From: Thiobacillus sp. 0-1251
GTDB lineage: Bacteria; Pseudomonadota; Gammaproteobacteria; Burkholderiales; Thiobacillaceae
Assembly (NCBI GenBank): GCA_001899305.1
Contig: MKWL01000005.1
Coordinates: 1 to 64,000 of the forward strand
DNA: 64,000 bases
Direction of reading: 5' to 3'
In this document: piece after piece, positions 19,783 through 27,492 of the stretch
Position numbering within the stretch: position 1 is the first letter of the stretch
Layout of the letters: each line of letters opens with the position of its first letter
Made by a program: the position numbers and the translations under genes
The notes under the pieces: model-generated
What the model saw: only the letters and a program-made list of their open reading frames with translations
The model's database searches: none
What the model was told of the DNA's origin: nothing

Positions 19783-20202
19783 ATGACCGCCTCGTCCAAA
19801 CCCCTTACTGAAGCCGCCCTGCTGAAGATGCCGGCTTCCGCCTACATGAACGCGGCCCAGCTCACGTTTTTTCGCACCCGCCTCGAAACGCTGCGCGACG
19901 AGATGCTCAGCAATGCGGCCGACACCGGCGAGCATCTGAAGGAAAACGAGAATTTTGCCGATCCCAACGACCGCGCCACCGTGGAAGAAGAGCACATGCT
20001 GGAACAGCGCGTGCGCGACCGTGAGCGCAAGCTGCTGAAAAAGATCAATTCCGCCCTGGCACGCATCGACAGCGGTGAATATGGCTGGTGCCTGGAAACC
20101 GGCGACCCCATCGGGCTGCCCCGCCTGCTGGCCCGTCCTACCGCCGAATACTCGATCGAAGCGCAGGAACGCCACGAGAAGAAGGAACGGCTGCACGCCT
20201 GA
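19783..20202 (+). CDS. dksA: RNA polymerase-binding transcription factor DksA, cysteine-poor form
   Basis: 139 residues. Binds the RNA polymerase secondary channel and acts with ppGpp on rRNA and amino-acid promoters. The coiled-coil tip acidic residues are kept in FADPNDRAT (Asp-60, Asp-63), as is the ARPTAEYSIEAQERHEKKE tail. In the zinc-finger region only Cys-103 of the four E. coli cysteines remains (GEYGWCLETGDPIGLPRLLARPT), so this is a zinc-independent DksA. It is immediately followed by its own terminator and the zinc-regulation block. Confidence 0.93.
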   Translation: MTASSKPLTEAALLKMPASAYMNAAQLTFFRTRLETLRDEMLSNAADTGEHLKENENFADPNDRATVEEEHMLEQRVRDRERKLLKKINSALARIDSGEYGWCLETGDPIGLPRLLARPTAEYSIEAQERHEKKERLHA

Positions 20203-20207
20203 TCCGT

Positions 20208-20232
20208 CCCCTTCCTGTGCGAAGGGGTTTTT
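20208..20232 (+). terminator. dksA terminator
   Basis: CCCCTTC - 6 nt - GAAGGGG followed by TTTTTC, six bases after the dksA stop; a standard intrinsic terminator. Confidence 0.85.
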
Positions 20233-20234
20233 CA

Positions 20235-20269
20235 AGGGCCCGAATGCAACTTGGTTGCATTCGGGCCCT
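20235..20269. promoter_or_regulatory. 35-bp perfect palindrome, candidate Zur operator
   Basis: Two 16-bp arms (AGGGCCCGAATGCAAC and its exact complement) around TTG. The core GAATGCAAC/GTTGCATTC looks like a Fur-family operator and covers the proposed -35 element of the downstream Zur-like gene. No T-tract follows, and a separate terminator already serves dksA, so an operator is preferred. Autoregulation by the adjacent regulator is inferred. Confidence 0.6.
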
Positions 20270-20283
20270 GCGTCTCCTAGAAT
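20255..20283 (+). promoter_or_regulatory. promoter of the Zur-like gene, probably leaderless transcript
   Basis: TTGCAT (20255-20260), 17-nt spacer, TAGAAT (20278-20283). The start codon at 20290 lies six bases after the -10 hexamer, where transcription would begin, and there is no ribosome binding site, so the mRNA is likely leaderless. Confidence 0.55.
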
Positions 20284-20289
20284 CGCCCC

Positions 20290-20721
20290 ATGAATTCCGG
20301 TTCGCACCACGATAAAGCCGTCCAGCTGATCAAGGAATGCGGCGCAAGCGCAACGGCTGCCCGCGTCCAGGTGCTGCAATTGCTTCTGGCGACCAACACG
20401 ACAGCATCCCACCAGGCCCTGATGCAGGCGGCCACGAACGAAGCACAACCGCTCGACAAGGTCACCTTGTATCGCGTGCTCGACTGGCTGGTCGTGCGAG
20501 GGCTGGCGCACAGCGTGACCGGCCAGGATCGTGTACGCCGCTTCGGCGTCGCGCACGTCCACCACGGTCATGCGCATTTCGAATGCGACGCCTGTGGGCG
20601 CCTCTTCTGTCTGGCGGACTGCCCGAGCACACAACCTCGAACCCCGCCCGGATTCGAGGCGCGCCATATCGACGTTACCGTACACGGCCGCTGCGCGGAA
20701 TGCTTACAAGCAAGCGCCTGA
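20290..20721 (+). CDS. zur: Fur family transcriptional regulator, probable zinc regulator Zur
   Basis: 143 residues. An N-terminal winged helix (TAARVQVLQLLLATNTTASHQAL...KVTLYRVLDWLVVRGLAH) is followed by a dimerisation and metal domain with HVHHGHAHFECDACG and two CxxC pairs (Cys-99/102, Cys-135/138) forming the structural zinc site. Neighbouring COG0523 GTPase, DUF2946 and znuAB genes argue for zinc rather than iron sensing. It probably represses its own promoter through the 35-bp palindrome. The family alone cannot separate Zur from Fur, so the assignment leans on context. Confidence 0.8.
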   Translation: MNSGSHHDKAVQLIKECGASATAARVQVLQLLLATNTTASHQALMQAATNEAQPLDKVTLYRVLDWLVVRGLAHSVTGQDRVRRFGVAHVHHGHAHFECDACGRLFCLADCPSTQPRTPPGFEARHIDVTVHGRCAECLQASA

Positions 20722-20892
20722 ATCATGCAACCGTTTCCTGGCTTTAGTCGTCGCCATGCTCGCGTCTGATTCCCTTCTGCCGATCACGCCGCTCACCGGT
20801 TTTGGCTCCGGCCGCCGCTGCGCGGCTTCACGTCGGCTGCGCCGACATGAGCCTGTACCGAAACCAGCGCTCACTCCCGTGAGGACATCCGT

Positions 20893-21948
20893 GTGATCGC
20901 GACGCCCGAGTCCCCCATCCCAGTCACGCTGCTCACCGGTTTTCTGGGCAGCGGCAAGACCACGGTGCTGAATCATCTGGTGCGCACGCTGCCGCGCACG
21001 GCCATTCTCATGAACGAGTTCGGCGAAGTCGCGCTCGACCACCAGCTGCTGCAAGAAATGGACGGACCGATGGCACTGCTGTCGGGCGGCTGCGTCTGCT
21101 GCACGATTTCCGGCAGCCTGTCCCCGACGTTGAAGAACCTGTGGATGGCCCGGCAAAGGGGCGACATTCCGGCGTTCGAACGCGTCATCATCGAAACCAC
21201 CGGCATCGCCGACCCGGCACCCGTGCTGGACAATCTGCTGCACGACAACTGGGTGCGCGCACGCTACCGTCTCGACGGCGTGGTGACCACGGTCGACGCG
21301 CTGTTCGGCATGGGCCAGCTCGACGAACACTTCGAGGCCGTCAAACAGGTGGCGGTGGCCGACCGGCTGCTGCTCACCAAGACCGACCTCACCGCCGCAG
21401 ACATGGTCGCCGCGTTACACAATCGACTTGCAACGCTCAACCCGGCGGCCGACATCGTGACCGTGACGAACGGCGAACTCGACCCCGCCGCGATCCAGAA
21501 CCTGGGCTTGTGGAACGCCGAGACGCAGTCGCTGGAAACCATGCGCTGGCTGAAGCCGCACCGCTATCAACCTGCCAGCGCCAGCCCGCTTGCCGGAAAG
21601 GCGCGGCCCGATCTGCACGACACGCGCATCCAGGCGTTTTCGGTGGTGATCGACACACCGCTCGACCGCTACGGGCTGCAATCAGCCCTCGGCATGCTGA
21701 CCTCGTTTCGCGCCGAGAACCTGCTGCGCTTCAAGGCCATCGTGAACCTGCAGGACGAACCGCAGCCTGTCGTGCTGCATGGCGTCCAGCACGTGCTGTA
21801 TCCCGAAGTCCGGCTCGACACCTGGCCGGATGACGACCATCGCAGCCGCTTCGTATTCATCGTGCGCGACCTCGAACCCGAATTCGTCGCCAGGCTCCTG
21901 GCCGATTTCTCGGGCGCGGCGTCCAGCCATGCCGGGGCACAACTGTGA
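20893..21948 (+). CDS. COG0523/CobW-type GTPase, putative zinc metallochaperone
   Basis: 351 residues starting with GTG after GAGGA. It has Walker [10 protein letters not shown] (residues 16-24), the metal-binding GGCVCC motif (CxCC, Cys-67 to Cys-70), [10 protein letters not shown], and the GTP-specificity motif LLTKTDL, plus a C-terminal CobW_C domain ([27 protein letters not shown]). Zur-regulated members act as zinc-transfer GTPases (ZNG1/YciC type) in zinc starvation. Its location between a Zur-like regulator and znuA supports that role. The 171 nt before it contain no gene. Confidence 0.88.
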   Translation: MIATPESPIPVTLLTGFLGSGKTTVLNHLVRTLPRTAILMNEFGEVALDHQLLQEMDGPMALLSGGCVCCTISGSLSPTLKNLWMARQRGDIPAFERVIIETTGIADPAPVLDNLLHDNWVRARYRLDGVVTTVDALFGMGQLDEHFEAVKQVAVADRLLLTKTDLTAADMVAALHNRLATLNPAADIVTVTNGELDPAAIQNLGLWNAETQSLETMRWLKPHRYQPASASPLAGKARPDLHDTRIQAFSVVIDTPLDRYGLQSALGMLTSFRAENLLRFKAIVNLQDEPQPVVLHGVQHVLYPEVRLDTWPDDDHRSRFVFIVRDLEPEFVARLLADFSGAASSHAGAQL

Positions 21949-22184
21949 ATCTCGCGCAAAAATTCCTCGTCGGCGCGATTCGCGTCTACCAGCTGGCACT
22001 TTCGCCCTGGCTGGGTCGGCAATGTCGTTACCTGCCGACCTGTTCGGAATACGGCAAGGAAGCCATCGAAAAACACGGCGCGCTCAAGGGCAGCTGGCTG
22101 GCCGCGAAACGCATCGGCCGCTGCCGCCCCGGCTGCGATCACGGTTACGACCCGGTCCCGCCCGTCGATCCGCCGAGACGTTAG
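21945..22184 (+). CDS. yidD: membrane protein insertion efficiency factor YidD
   Basis: 79 residues; GTG start in a GTGA overlap with the GTPase gene. The family signature is complete: [31 protein letters not shown] and the Cys/Pro-rich [16 protein letters not shown] tail. YidD assists YidC-dependent membrane insertion. It normally sits in the rnpA-yidC region; here it is embedded in a zinc-homeostasis cluster, which is unusual. Confidence 0.93.
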   Translation: MNLAQKFLVGAIRVYQLALSPWLGRQCRYLPTCSEYGKEAIEKHGALKGSWLAAKRIGRCRPGCDHGYDPVPPVDPPRR

Positions 22185-22194
22185 AATTCGCCCC

Positions 22195-22491
22195 ATGCCG
22201 TCGCGCCGCCTGCTCTCCTGGCTCTTGGCCCTGACCCTTCTGTTCGGTCAGGCGGCCGCGTTCGCGCATGCGCTGACCCATTTGCGTACGCACGACACGG
22301 GCCTGCCCGACAAGGTCTGCGAAGTCTGCCTCGCGCAGGCCCAACTGGGCACCGCCCTGCCCCCTAGTCTGGTCGTCATGGCGACGCCGCCGGGCACGTA
22401 TACATATGCGTCCGGCGCTACATTCCAGTGCGCCGATCTTGCTCCCCGCCCTGCGTGCGCCCGGGCACCCCCCGCTCCGTCCAACGCCTGA
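22195..22491 (+). CDS. DUF2946 family secreted protein
   Basis: 98 residues with an N-terminal signal (LLSWLLALTLLFGQAAAFAHA). The mature part has a His-containing start, a CEVCLAQAQLGTALPP block and a C-terminal ARAPPAP motif, the pattern of DUF2946 proteins often found beside metal transport genes. TAGAAT lies seven bases before its ATG, with no ribosome binding site, as in front of the Zur-like gene. It may bind metal in the envelope; that is inference. Confidence 0.75.
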   Translation: MPSRRLLSWLLALTLLFGQAAAFAHALTHLRTHDTGLPDKVCEVCLAQAQLGTALPPSLVVMATPPGTYTYASGATFQCADLAPRPACARAPPAPSNA

Positions 22492-22502
22492 GTTTTTTCG
22501 AA

Positions 22503-22527
22503 GCCTGCGCCGCCCATGTGCGCAGGC
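22503..22527 (+). terminator. hairpin between DUF2946 gene and barrel protein gene
   Basis: GCCTGCGC - 9 nt - GCGCAGGC, perfect 8-bp stem, 12 bases after the DUF2946 stop. Without a T-run it may be an mRNA-stabilising or attenuating hairpin ahead of the outer-membrane protein gene. Confidence 0.4.
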
Positions 22528-22554
22528 GTTCATCTCACGTTGACGGAGTCAAAC

Positions 22555-23901
22555 ATGTTACGTCCCGCCCTCCTGGCGGCCGCGCTGGCGGCCGCCTGTC
22601 CGGCCCATGCCGACGATGCCGATCTCGCCGCCCTGCGCGCCGAGGTCCAGAAAATGAAAACCGATTACGAAACCCGCATCCAGACGCTGGAAGCGCGGCT
22701 TGCCCATGCCGAAGCGACTGCCGCCGCCAACGCCGCTCAGCCCCCCGCCCCTGCTCAAGACACGGCCAATTCGGCACCCAGTAATCCAGGTGCCTTCAAT
22801 CCCGAAATTTCGCTCATCCTGCAGGGCGGCTATGCCCACCTGAAGGACCTCCCCGAACGCCGTATCACGGGTTTCCTGCCCAACGGTACGGCACCCGGCA
22901 CGACGCGCGGCTTCTCGGTCGACGACAGCGAACTGGTGCTGGCCTCCAACGTCGACCCGTATTTCCGCGGCTATTTCAATGCCACGCTGAACGACGGCAC
23001 GGTCGGCGTGGAAGAAGCCTGGTTCCAGACCCTGGCGCTGGGCCAGGGCCTGACCGTGAAGGGCGGCCGCTTTCGTTCCGGCATCGGCTACCAGAACGAA
23101 CAACACCCGCACGCCTGGGATTTCGCCACCAATAACCTGATGTACGAAGCCCTGTTCGGCGAAGGCTACGGCAACGACGGCCTGCAGCTTCGGTGGGTAG
23201 CGCCGACCGATCTCTTCACCGAACTGGGCGCCGAAATCGGGCGCGGGGCAAACTTCCCCGGCACCGACCGCAATACGAACGACATCGGCAACTACGCGCT
23301 GTATGGCCACATCGGCGGCGATGTGGGCGATTCCCACAGCTGGCGCGGCGGCGTATCGTATCTGTCGACGCGCGCAGTCGATCGCAGTGGCACGCTCGCC
23401 GACTTCACCGGCAACGACGTGGCCACCGCCTTCACCGGCGACAGCAAGACCTGGCTGGCGGACTTCGTCTGGAAATGGGCACCGCTGGGCAACACCACCA
23501 TCCATAACTTCAAGTTCGCCGCCGAGGCGTTCCGGCGTGAAGAAAGCGGCAGCCTGGACTGTACGGGGGGCATGTGCGGGACCAGTCTTGGCGCGTACCA
23601 GGCCACCCAGTACGGCGGTTACGCGCAAGGCGTATACCAGTTCATGCCGCGCTGGCGCGCCGGCTACCGCTACGACCTGCTCGACCCCGGTTCGCAGGAC
23701 TTCGGCCTCAACAACGCCAACCTGCCTCGCAGCAATTACAAACCCACCCGTCATTCGCTGATGGTCGACTACTCGCCCTCGGAATTTTCGCGCTTCCGCC
23801 TGCAGTACACGAAAGACAAGGCCACCGAAGGACAGGACGAGAACCAGTGGTACGTGCAGTACATCTTCAGCCTCGGCACGCATGGCGCGCACTCTTTTTA
23901 A
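22555..23901 (+). CDS. outer-membrane beta-barrel protein, probably zinc-related porin
   Basis: 448 residues: signal peptide (MLRPALLAAALAAACPAHA), a short coiled coil (LAALRAEVQKMKTDYETRIQTLEARLAHAEA, about 22-52), a Pro/Ala linker, then a long beta-rich region with alternating aromatics ending in a C-terminal Phe (LGTHGAHSF), typical of barrels. The general shape is porin-like. Position directly before znuA suggests uptake of zinc or a zinc complex across the outer membrane; no plug domain is apparent, so it is not a classical TonB receptor. The ATG at 22555 follows GACGGAG. Confidence 0.75.
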   Translation: MLRPALLAAALAAACPAHADDADLAALRAEVQKMKTDYETRIQTLEARLAHAEATAAANAAQPPAPAQDTANSAPSNPGAFNPEISLILQGGYAHLKDLPERRITGFLPNGTAPGTTRGFSVDDSELVLASNVDPYFRGYFNATLNDGTVGVEEAWFQTLALGQGLTVKGGRFRSGIGYQNEQHPHAWDFATNNLMYEALFGEGYGNDGLQLRWVAPTDLFTELGAEIGRGANFPGTDRNTNDIGNYALYGHIGGDVGDSHSWRGGVSYLSTRAVDRSGTLADFTGNDVATAFTGDSKTWLADFVWKWAPLGNTTIHNFKFAAEAFRREESGSLDCTGGMCGTSLGAYQATQYGGYAQGVYQFMPRWRAGYRYDLLDPGSQDFGLNNANLPRSNYKPTRHSLMVDYSPSEFSRFRLQYTKDKATEGQDENQWYVQYIFSLGTHGAHSF

Positions 23902-23912
23902 AGGAACTCCCG

Positions 23913-24812
23913 ATGAAAGCATTCCGTTTATTCGTCTTCCTCGTCGCGGCCTGGCCGATCTTCGCCCATGCCGCGCTCAATGTCTTTGCCTGCGAGCCTG
24001 AATGGGGCGCACTGGCCACCGAACTCGGCGGCGACGCCGTCAAGGTCTATACCGCCACCACGGCCTTCCAGGACCCGCACCACATCGAGGCGCGCCCCAG
24101 CCTGATCGCGCAGATGCGGCGCGCCGAGCTTGCCGTCTGCACCGGCGCCGAGCTCGAAATCGGCTGGCTGCCGGTGCTGCTGCGGCAGGCGGGCAACGCC
24201 GCGATCCAGCCGGGGCAGCCCGGCTATTTCGAGGCAGCACGACAGGTCGCGCTGCTGGAAAAGCCGGCCGTCCTCGACCGCGCCCAGGGCGACATCCACG
24301 CTGCGGGCAATCCGCATATCCAGACCGATCCGCGCAACATCGCACGCGTGGCGCAGGTGCTCGGTGCACGCCTGGCCGAGATCGATCCGGCCCACGCCGC
24401 CGTGTACAAGACGCGGTTGGCGGATTTCAACACGCGCTGGAATGCGGCAATGGCCCGCTGGCAGGCGCAGGCCGCTCCGCTGAAAGGCATGCCCATCGCC
24501 GTGCAGCACGAGGGCTTCCCCTATCTGGAGAACTGGCTGGGGCTGAAACAAGTGGCCGTGCTGGAACCCAAACCTGGTGTCGCACCGTCGATCGGCCATC
24601 TGGCCGAAATCGTCGCGCAACTGAAAACCACGCCCGCCAAGGTCGTCATCCGGGCCGCCTACCAGGACCCGCGCCCGTCGGAATGGCTGGCCGAGCACGC
24701 CGGTATCCCGGCCGTCGCGATGCCGTTCACCGTCGGCGGATCGGACCGGGCCAAGGATCTCTTTGGCCTGTTCGACGACAGCGTCGCGCAATTGCTGAAG
24801 GTCGCACGATGA
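23913..24812 (+). CDS. znuA: metal ABC transporter substrate-binding protein (ZnuA-like)
   Basis: 299 residues: signal peptide (FRLFVFLVAAWPIFAHA) and a cluster A-I type binding protein. Metal-ligand positions look like DPHHIEARPS (His), GNPHIQTDPRN (His), VQHEGFPYL (His) and a late acidic residue. No His-rich loop is present. Eleven bases follow the barrel gene, and the stop overlaps the permease start by ATGA. Family plus Zur context indicate periplasmic zinc capture; Mn2+ cannot be excluded. Confidence 0.88.
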   Translation: MKAFRLFVFLVAAWPIFAHAALNVFACEPEWGALATELGGDAVKVYTATTAFQDPHHIEARPSLIAQMRRAELAVCTGAELEIGWLPVLLRQAGNAAIQPGQPGYFEAARQVALLEKPAVLDRAQGDIHAAGNPHIQTDPRNIARVAQVLGARLAEIDPAHAAVYKTRLADFNTRWNAAMARWQAQAAPLKGMPIAVQHEGFPYLENWLGLKQVAVLEPKPGVAPSIGHLAEIVAQLKTTPAKVVIRAAYQDPRPSEWLAEHAGIPAVAMPFTVGGSDRAKDLFGLFDDSVAQLLKVAR

Positions 24813-25594
24813 ACTGGGCCGCACTCGATCCGGGGCTGCTCGGCTGGCCGTTCGTCGCCGGCCTGCTCGTTCTTGCCACGCATGTCCCGCTGGGGCGGCG
24901 GGTCCTGGCGCGCGGAATCATCTTCCTCGATCTCGCCATTGCCCAGATCGCCGTGCTCGGTGTCATTGCCGCCCACACCCTGGGCTGGGAAACCCAGGGC
25001 TGGCAGACCCAGCTGGCGGCGGCGGCGGCGGCACTGGCCGGCGCCGCGTTTCTGGCGTGGTGCGAAGCGCGCTGGCCCGATATCCAGGAAGCGCTGATCG
25101 GCTCATCTTTCGCCGTCGCGGCGAGCCTGGCCGTGCTGCTGCTGTCGGGCGATCCGCATGGCGGAGAGCACCTGAACGAGCTGCTGGCCGGACAGATCCT
25201 CTGGGTCGGGCCGTCCCAGCTGGCCCAGATCGCGGTGGTCTACGCGTTGCTGCTCGGTTTCTGGCGGCTGCGGGGCATCCGACTCGGACGGATGGGCTTT
25301 TACCTGATCTTTGCGCTCGCCATCACCGCCTCGGTACAGCTCGTCGGTGTCTACCTGGTATTTGCCAGCCTGATCCTGCCCGCGCTGGCAGTACGCGGCT
25401 GGCCGCCGCGGGCGGGATTGCTGATCGGCTGGGGACTCGGCGCGCTGGCCTACGCAGCCGGACTGGCGGCGTCGGCGCTCTTCGACTGGCCTGCCGGTCC
25501 GGCGATCGTCATGGCACTTGCCGCGGTTGCCTTGCTTGGCGGCGGGTTATTGCGGTTGCCGGGACGGGGCGACAGCGCTAGTATCCATCACTGA
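24809..25594 (+). CDS. znuB: metal ABC transporter permease (ZnuB-like)
   Basis: 261 residues, ABC-3 type permease with about seven to eight hydrophobic helices (for example FVAGLLVLATHVPLG, ASLAVLLLSGDP, TASVQLVGVYLVFASLILPALAV). It partners ZnuA in zinc import and is translationally coupled to it. The expected ATP-binding subunit (ZnuC) is absent from the operon and from the window, so the ATPase must come from elsewhere. Confidence 0.88.
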   Translation: MNWAALDPGLLGWPFVAGLLVLATHVPLGRRVLARGIIFLDLAIAQIAVLGVIAAHTLGWETQGWQTQLAAAAAALAGAAFLAWCEARWPDIQEALIGSSFAVAASLAVLLLSGDPHGGEHLNELLAGQILWVGPSQLAQIAVVYALLLGFWRLRGIRLGRMGFYLIFALAITASVQLVGVYLVFASLILPALAVRGWPPRAGLLIGWGLGALAYAAGLAASALFDWPAGPAIVMALAAVALLGGGLLRLPGRGDSASIHH

Positions 25595-25618
25595 CTCTGA
25601 CCCGCGCACGCATACTCT

Positions 25619-26731
25619 GTGGCTCTTCCGTTTTTCAAGAAAGGTAAGGACAAGGCGCCCGCGCCCAAGCAGGCGCCTGTCTCCGCACCTGTCGAACCGC
25701 ACCCCACCGAAACCTTGCTGACCATGGACATGGGGGCCAGCGGCATCGTGGTGGAGGAATCCAGCGGTGCACCCCAGTCGGCGGTAGACGAAGCGGCCAT
25801 CATGTATGCCAGCGGCCAGACCGACATGGCGGAGCGTCTGCTGAAGGACATCCTGGGCGGCGGCGATCGCCGCGCCTGGCACATGCTGTTCGACCTTTAT
25901 TGCATCCAGCGCCGCGAGAAGGAATTCGAACAACTGGCGCTCGATTATGCGATGCGCTTCGAAACCTCGCCCCCTGTCTGGCAGAAAATGGGGAACAACG
26001 GCGCAACCGGCGCGCCCCAGCAGGCCGAAGCGGCCAGCCTGGAACTGCCGGGACTGCTCGACAAGAAAGCGACGGCCGCCCTGCGCGAAGGCATCGCCGG
26101 CACCGACAAGAAGGCCGTGGTGCGGATCGACTTTTCCCGCATCGAGATGGTCGATGAAAGCGGTGCGGACGAATGCGCCCAGATATTAAGCGCGGCCCGC
26201 AAGGCCAAGCGCAAACTCCAGGTCAGCGGCGTCGACCGCCTGATCGCCCTGCTGCAGGATCTCAATCGCGCCACCCACAGCCGCGCCGTGCACTGGCTGT
26301 TGCTGCTGGAGCTCTACCAGATACTCGGCCGGCAGGACAATTTCGAAGACCTGGCCGTCGACTATGCCGTCCGCTTCGAGGTCTCACCGCCATCCTGGAG
26401 CGAAGTACAGGCAGCCGAGGTGGTCCAGGCCAAACCCGTCGAACCGACAGATGACGCACTACGGCTGGCCGGCGAGATCACCCCGGCCAACGACAGCGCC
26501 CTGCAGCAGTTCGGCAGCTATGCCGCCACGCATAACGACGTGCTGGTCGACCTGACCCAAGTGACCCGGGTCGACTACGGCAGCGTCAGCCAGTTCATCA
26601 GCGTACTGATGCAATGCCTGGGCAGCGGCAAGGCCATCACCCTGCGCGGCCACAATGCACTCATCCATGAACTTTTTCGCGTCATGGGCATCGATCAGCT
26701 GGCGCAACTGATTCCGCACCATCCGGACTGA
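25619..26731 (+). CDS. double STAS-domain protein of unknown role
   Basis: 370 residues, cytoplasmic, GTG start. A modular duplication is visible: helical unit 1 (HMLFDLYCIQRREKEFEQL...FETSPPVW), STAS-like domain 1 (VVRIDFSRIEMVDESGADE), helical unit 2 (LLLLELYQILGRQDNFEDL...FEVSPPSW), STAS-like domain 2 (VLVDLTQVTRVDYGSVSQF). STAS domains are protein switches in anti-anti-sigma and chemoreceptor-like signalling. Neither STAS has the canonical DSS phosphoserine; the loop positions read DESG and DYGS. No kinase partner is adjacent. Function unknown. Confidence 0.7.
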   Translation: MALPFFKKGKDKAPAPKQAPVSAPVEPHPTETLLTMDMGASGIVVEESSGAPQSAVDEAAIMYASGQTDMAERLLKDILGGGDRRAWHMLFDLYCIQRREKEFEQLALDYAMRFETSPPVWQKMGNNGATGAPQQAEAASLELPGLLDKKATAALREGIAGTDKKAVVRIDFSRIEMVDESGADECAQILSAARKAKRKLQVSGVDRLIALLQDLNRATHSRAVHWLLLLELYQILGRQDNFEDLAVDYAVRFEVSPPSWSEVQAAEVVQAKPVEPTDDALRLAGEITPANDSALQQFGSYAATHNDVLVDLTQVTRVDYGSVSQFISVLMQCLGSGKAITLRGHNALIHELFRVMGIDQLAQLIPHHPD

Positions 26732-26770
26732 CCCCCTTCCGCCGGTGCAGGCTGTCGACCCCTGCCCACG

Positions 26771-26813
26771 TATAATTTCCGACACTTGAACCGAGCCGCG
26801 AAAGACGCCATCC
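26771..26813 (+). promoter_or_regulatory. hslVU promoter region: TATAAT box and sigma-32-like promoter
   Basis: A consensus TATAAT (26771-26776) lies upstream, with a poor -35. Just after it, CTTGAAC (26785-26791), a 14-nt spacer and CGCCATCC (26806-26813) agree well with the heat-shock sigma-32 consensus CTTGAAA / CCCCATNT. This fits the known heat induction of hslVU. Confidence 0.6.
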
Positions 26814-26880
26814 CGGACAGCCCTATCCATCCGCTTGCGTCTTCCACGGTTCACCGTCTTTTTCAGGAAGCTTCCCGCAC

Positions 26881-27414
26881 ATGGAACAGTATCGCGGCAC
26901 CACCATCCTCTCCGTTCGCCGGGGCGCCGACGTCGCCCTCGGTGGCGACGGCCAGGTCACGCTTGGCAACATCGTCATCAAATCCACCGCACGCAAGATA
27001 CGGCGGCTATACCAGGACAAAGTCCTGGCCGGGTTCGCCGGCGGCACCGCCGATGCCTTCACCCTCTTCGAGCGTTTCGAGGCCAAGCTCGACAAGCATT
27101 CCGGCCACCTGCTGCGCAGCGCGGTCGAGCTCGCCAAGGACTGGCGTACCGACCGCATGCTGCGCCGGCTGGAGGCCATGCTGGCGGTCGCCGACCGCGA
27201 GCACTCGCTCATCATCACCGGCAACGGCGACGTGCTGGAACCCGAGCTCGGCATCGCCGCCATCGGCTCGGGCGGCGCCTTCGCTCAGTCCGCCGCCCGC
27301 GCGCTGCTGGAAAACACCGACCTGCCTCCACTTGAAATCGTAAAAAAGAGCCTCACCATAGCGGGGGACATCTGCATTTACTCGAACCAGAATCACGTGA
27401 TTGAAACCCTGTGA
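26881..27414 (+). CDS. hslV: HslV peptidase subunit of the HslVU protease
   Basis: 177 residues. N-terminal-threonine peptidase related to proteasome beta subunits; the mature enzyme should start at the Thr of [22 protein letters not shown] after removal of the short propeptide. [25 protein letters not shown] and [10 protein letters not shown] are typical. It forms a dodecamer with the HslU ATPase encoded next and degrades misfolded and regulatory proteins. Confidence 0.96.
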   Translation: MEQYRGTTILSVRRGADVALGGDGQVTLGNIVIKSTARKIRRLYQDKVLAGFAGGTADAFTLFERFEAKLDKHSGHLLRSAVELAKDWRTDRMLRRLEAMLAVADREHSLIITGNGDVLEPELGIAAIGSGGAFAQSAARALLENTDLPPLEIVKKSLTIAGDICIYSNQNHVIETL

Positions 27415-27491
27415 GGCGTGAGGGGTGAGGCGTGAGGCGAAACAGCCCGCCCACCCCGAATTACGCCTCACCCCTAACGCCTCACCTCAAC
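27411..27491. repeat. GTGAGGCG-type inverted repeat element, copy 1
   Basis: GTGAGGCGTGAGGGGTGAGG at the left (27411-27437) and its near-perfect complement CGCCTCACCCCTAACGCCTC at the right (27464 onwards); 21 of 22 aligned bases pair. It fills the whole hslV-hslU gap, overlapping the hslV stop and ending two bases before the hslU ATG. A related element precedes mpl at 60844. Confidence 0.75.
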
Positions 27492-27492
27492 A

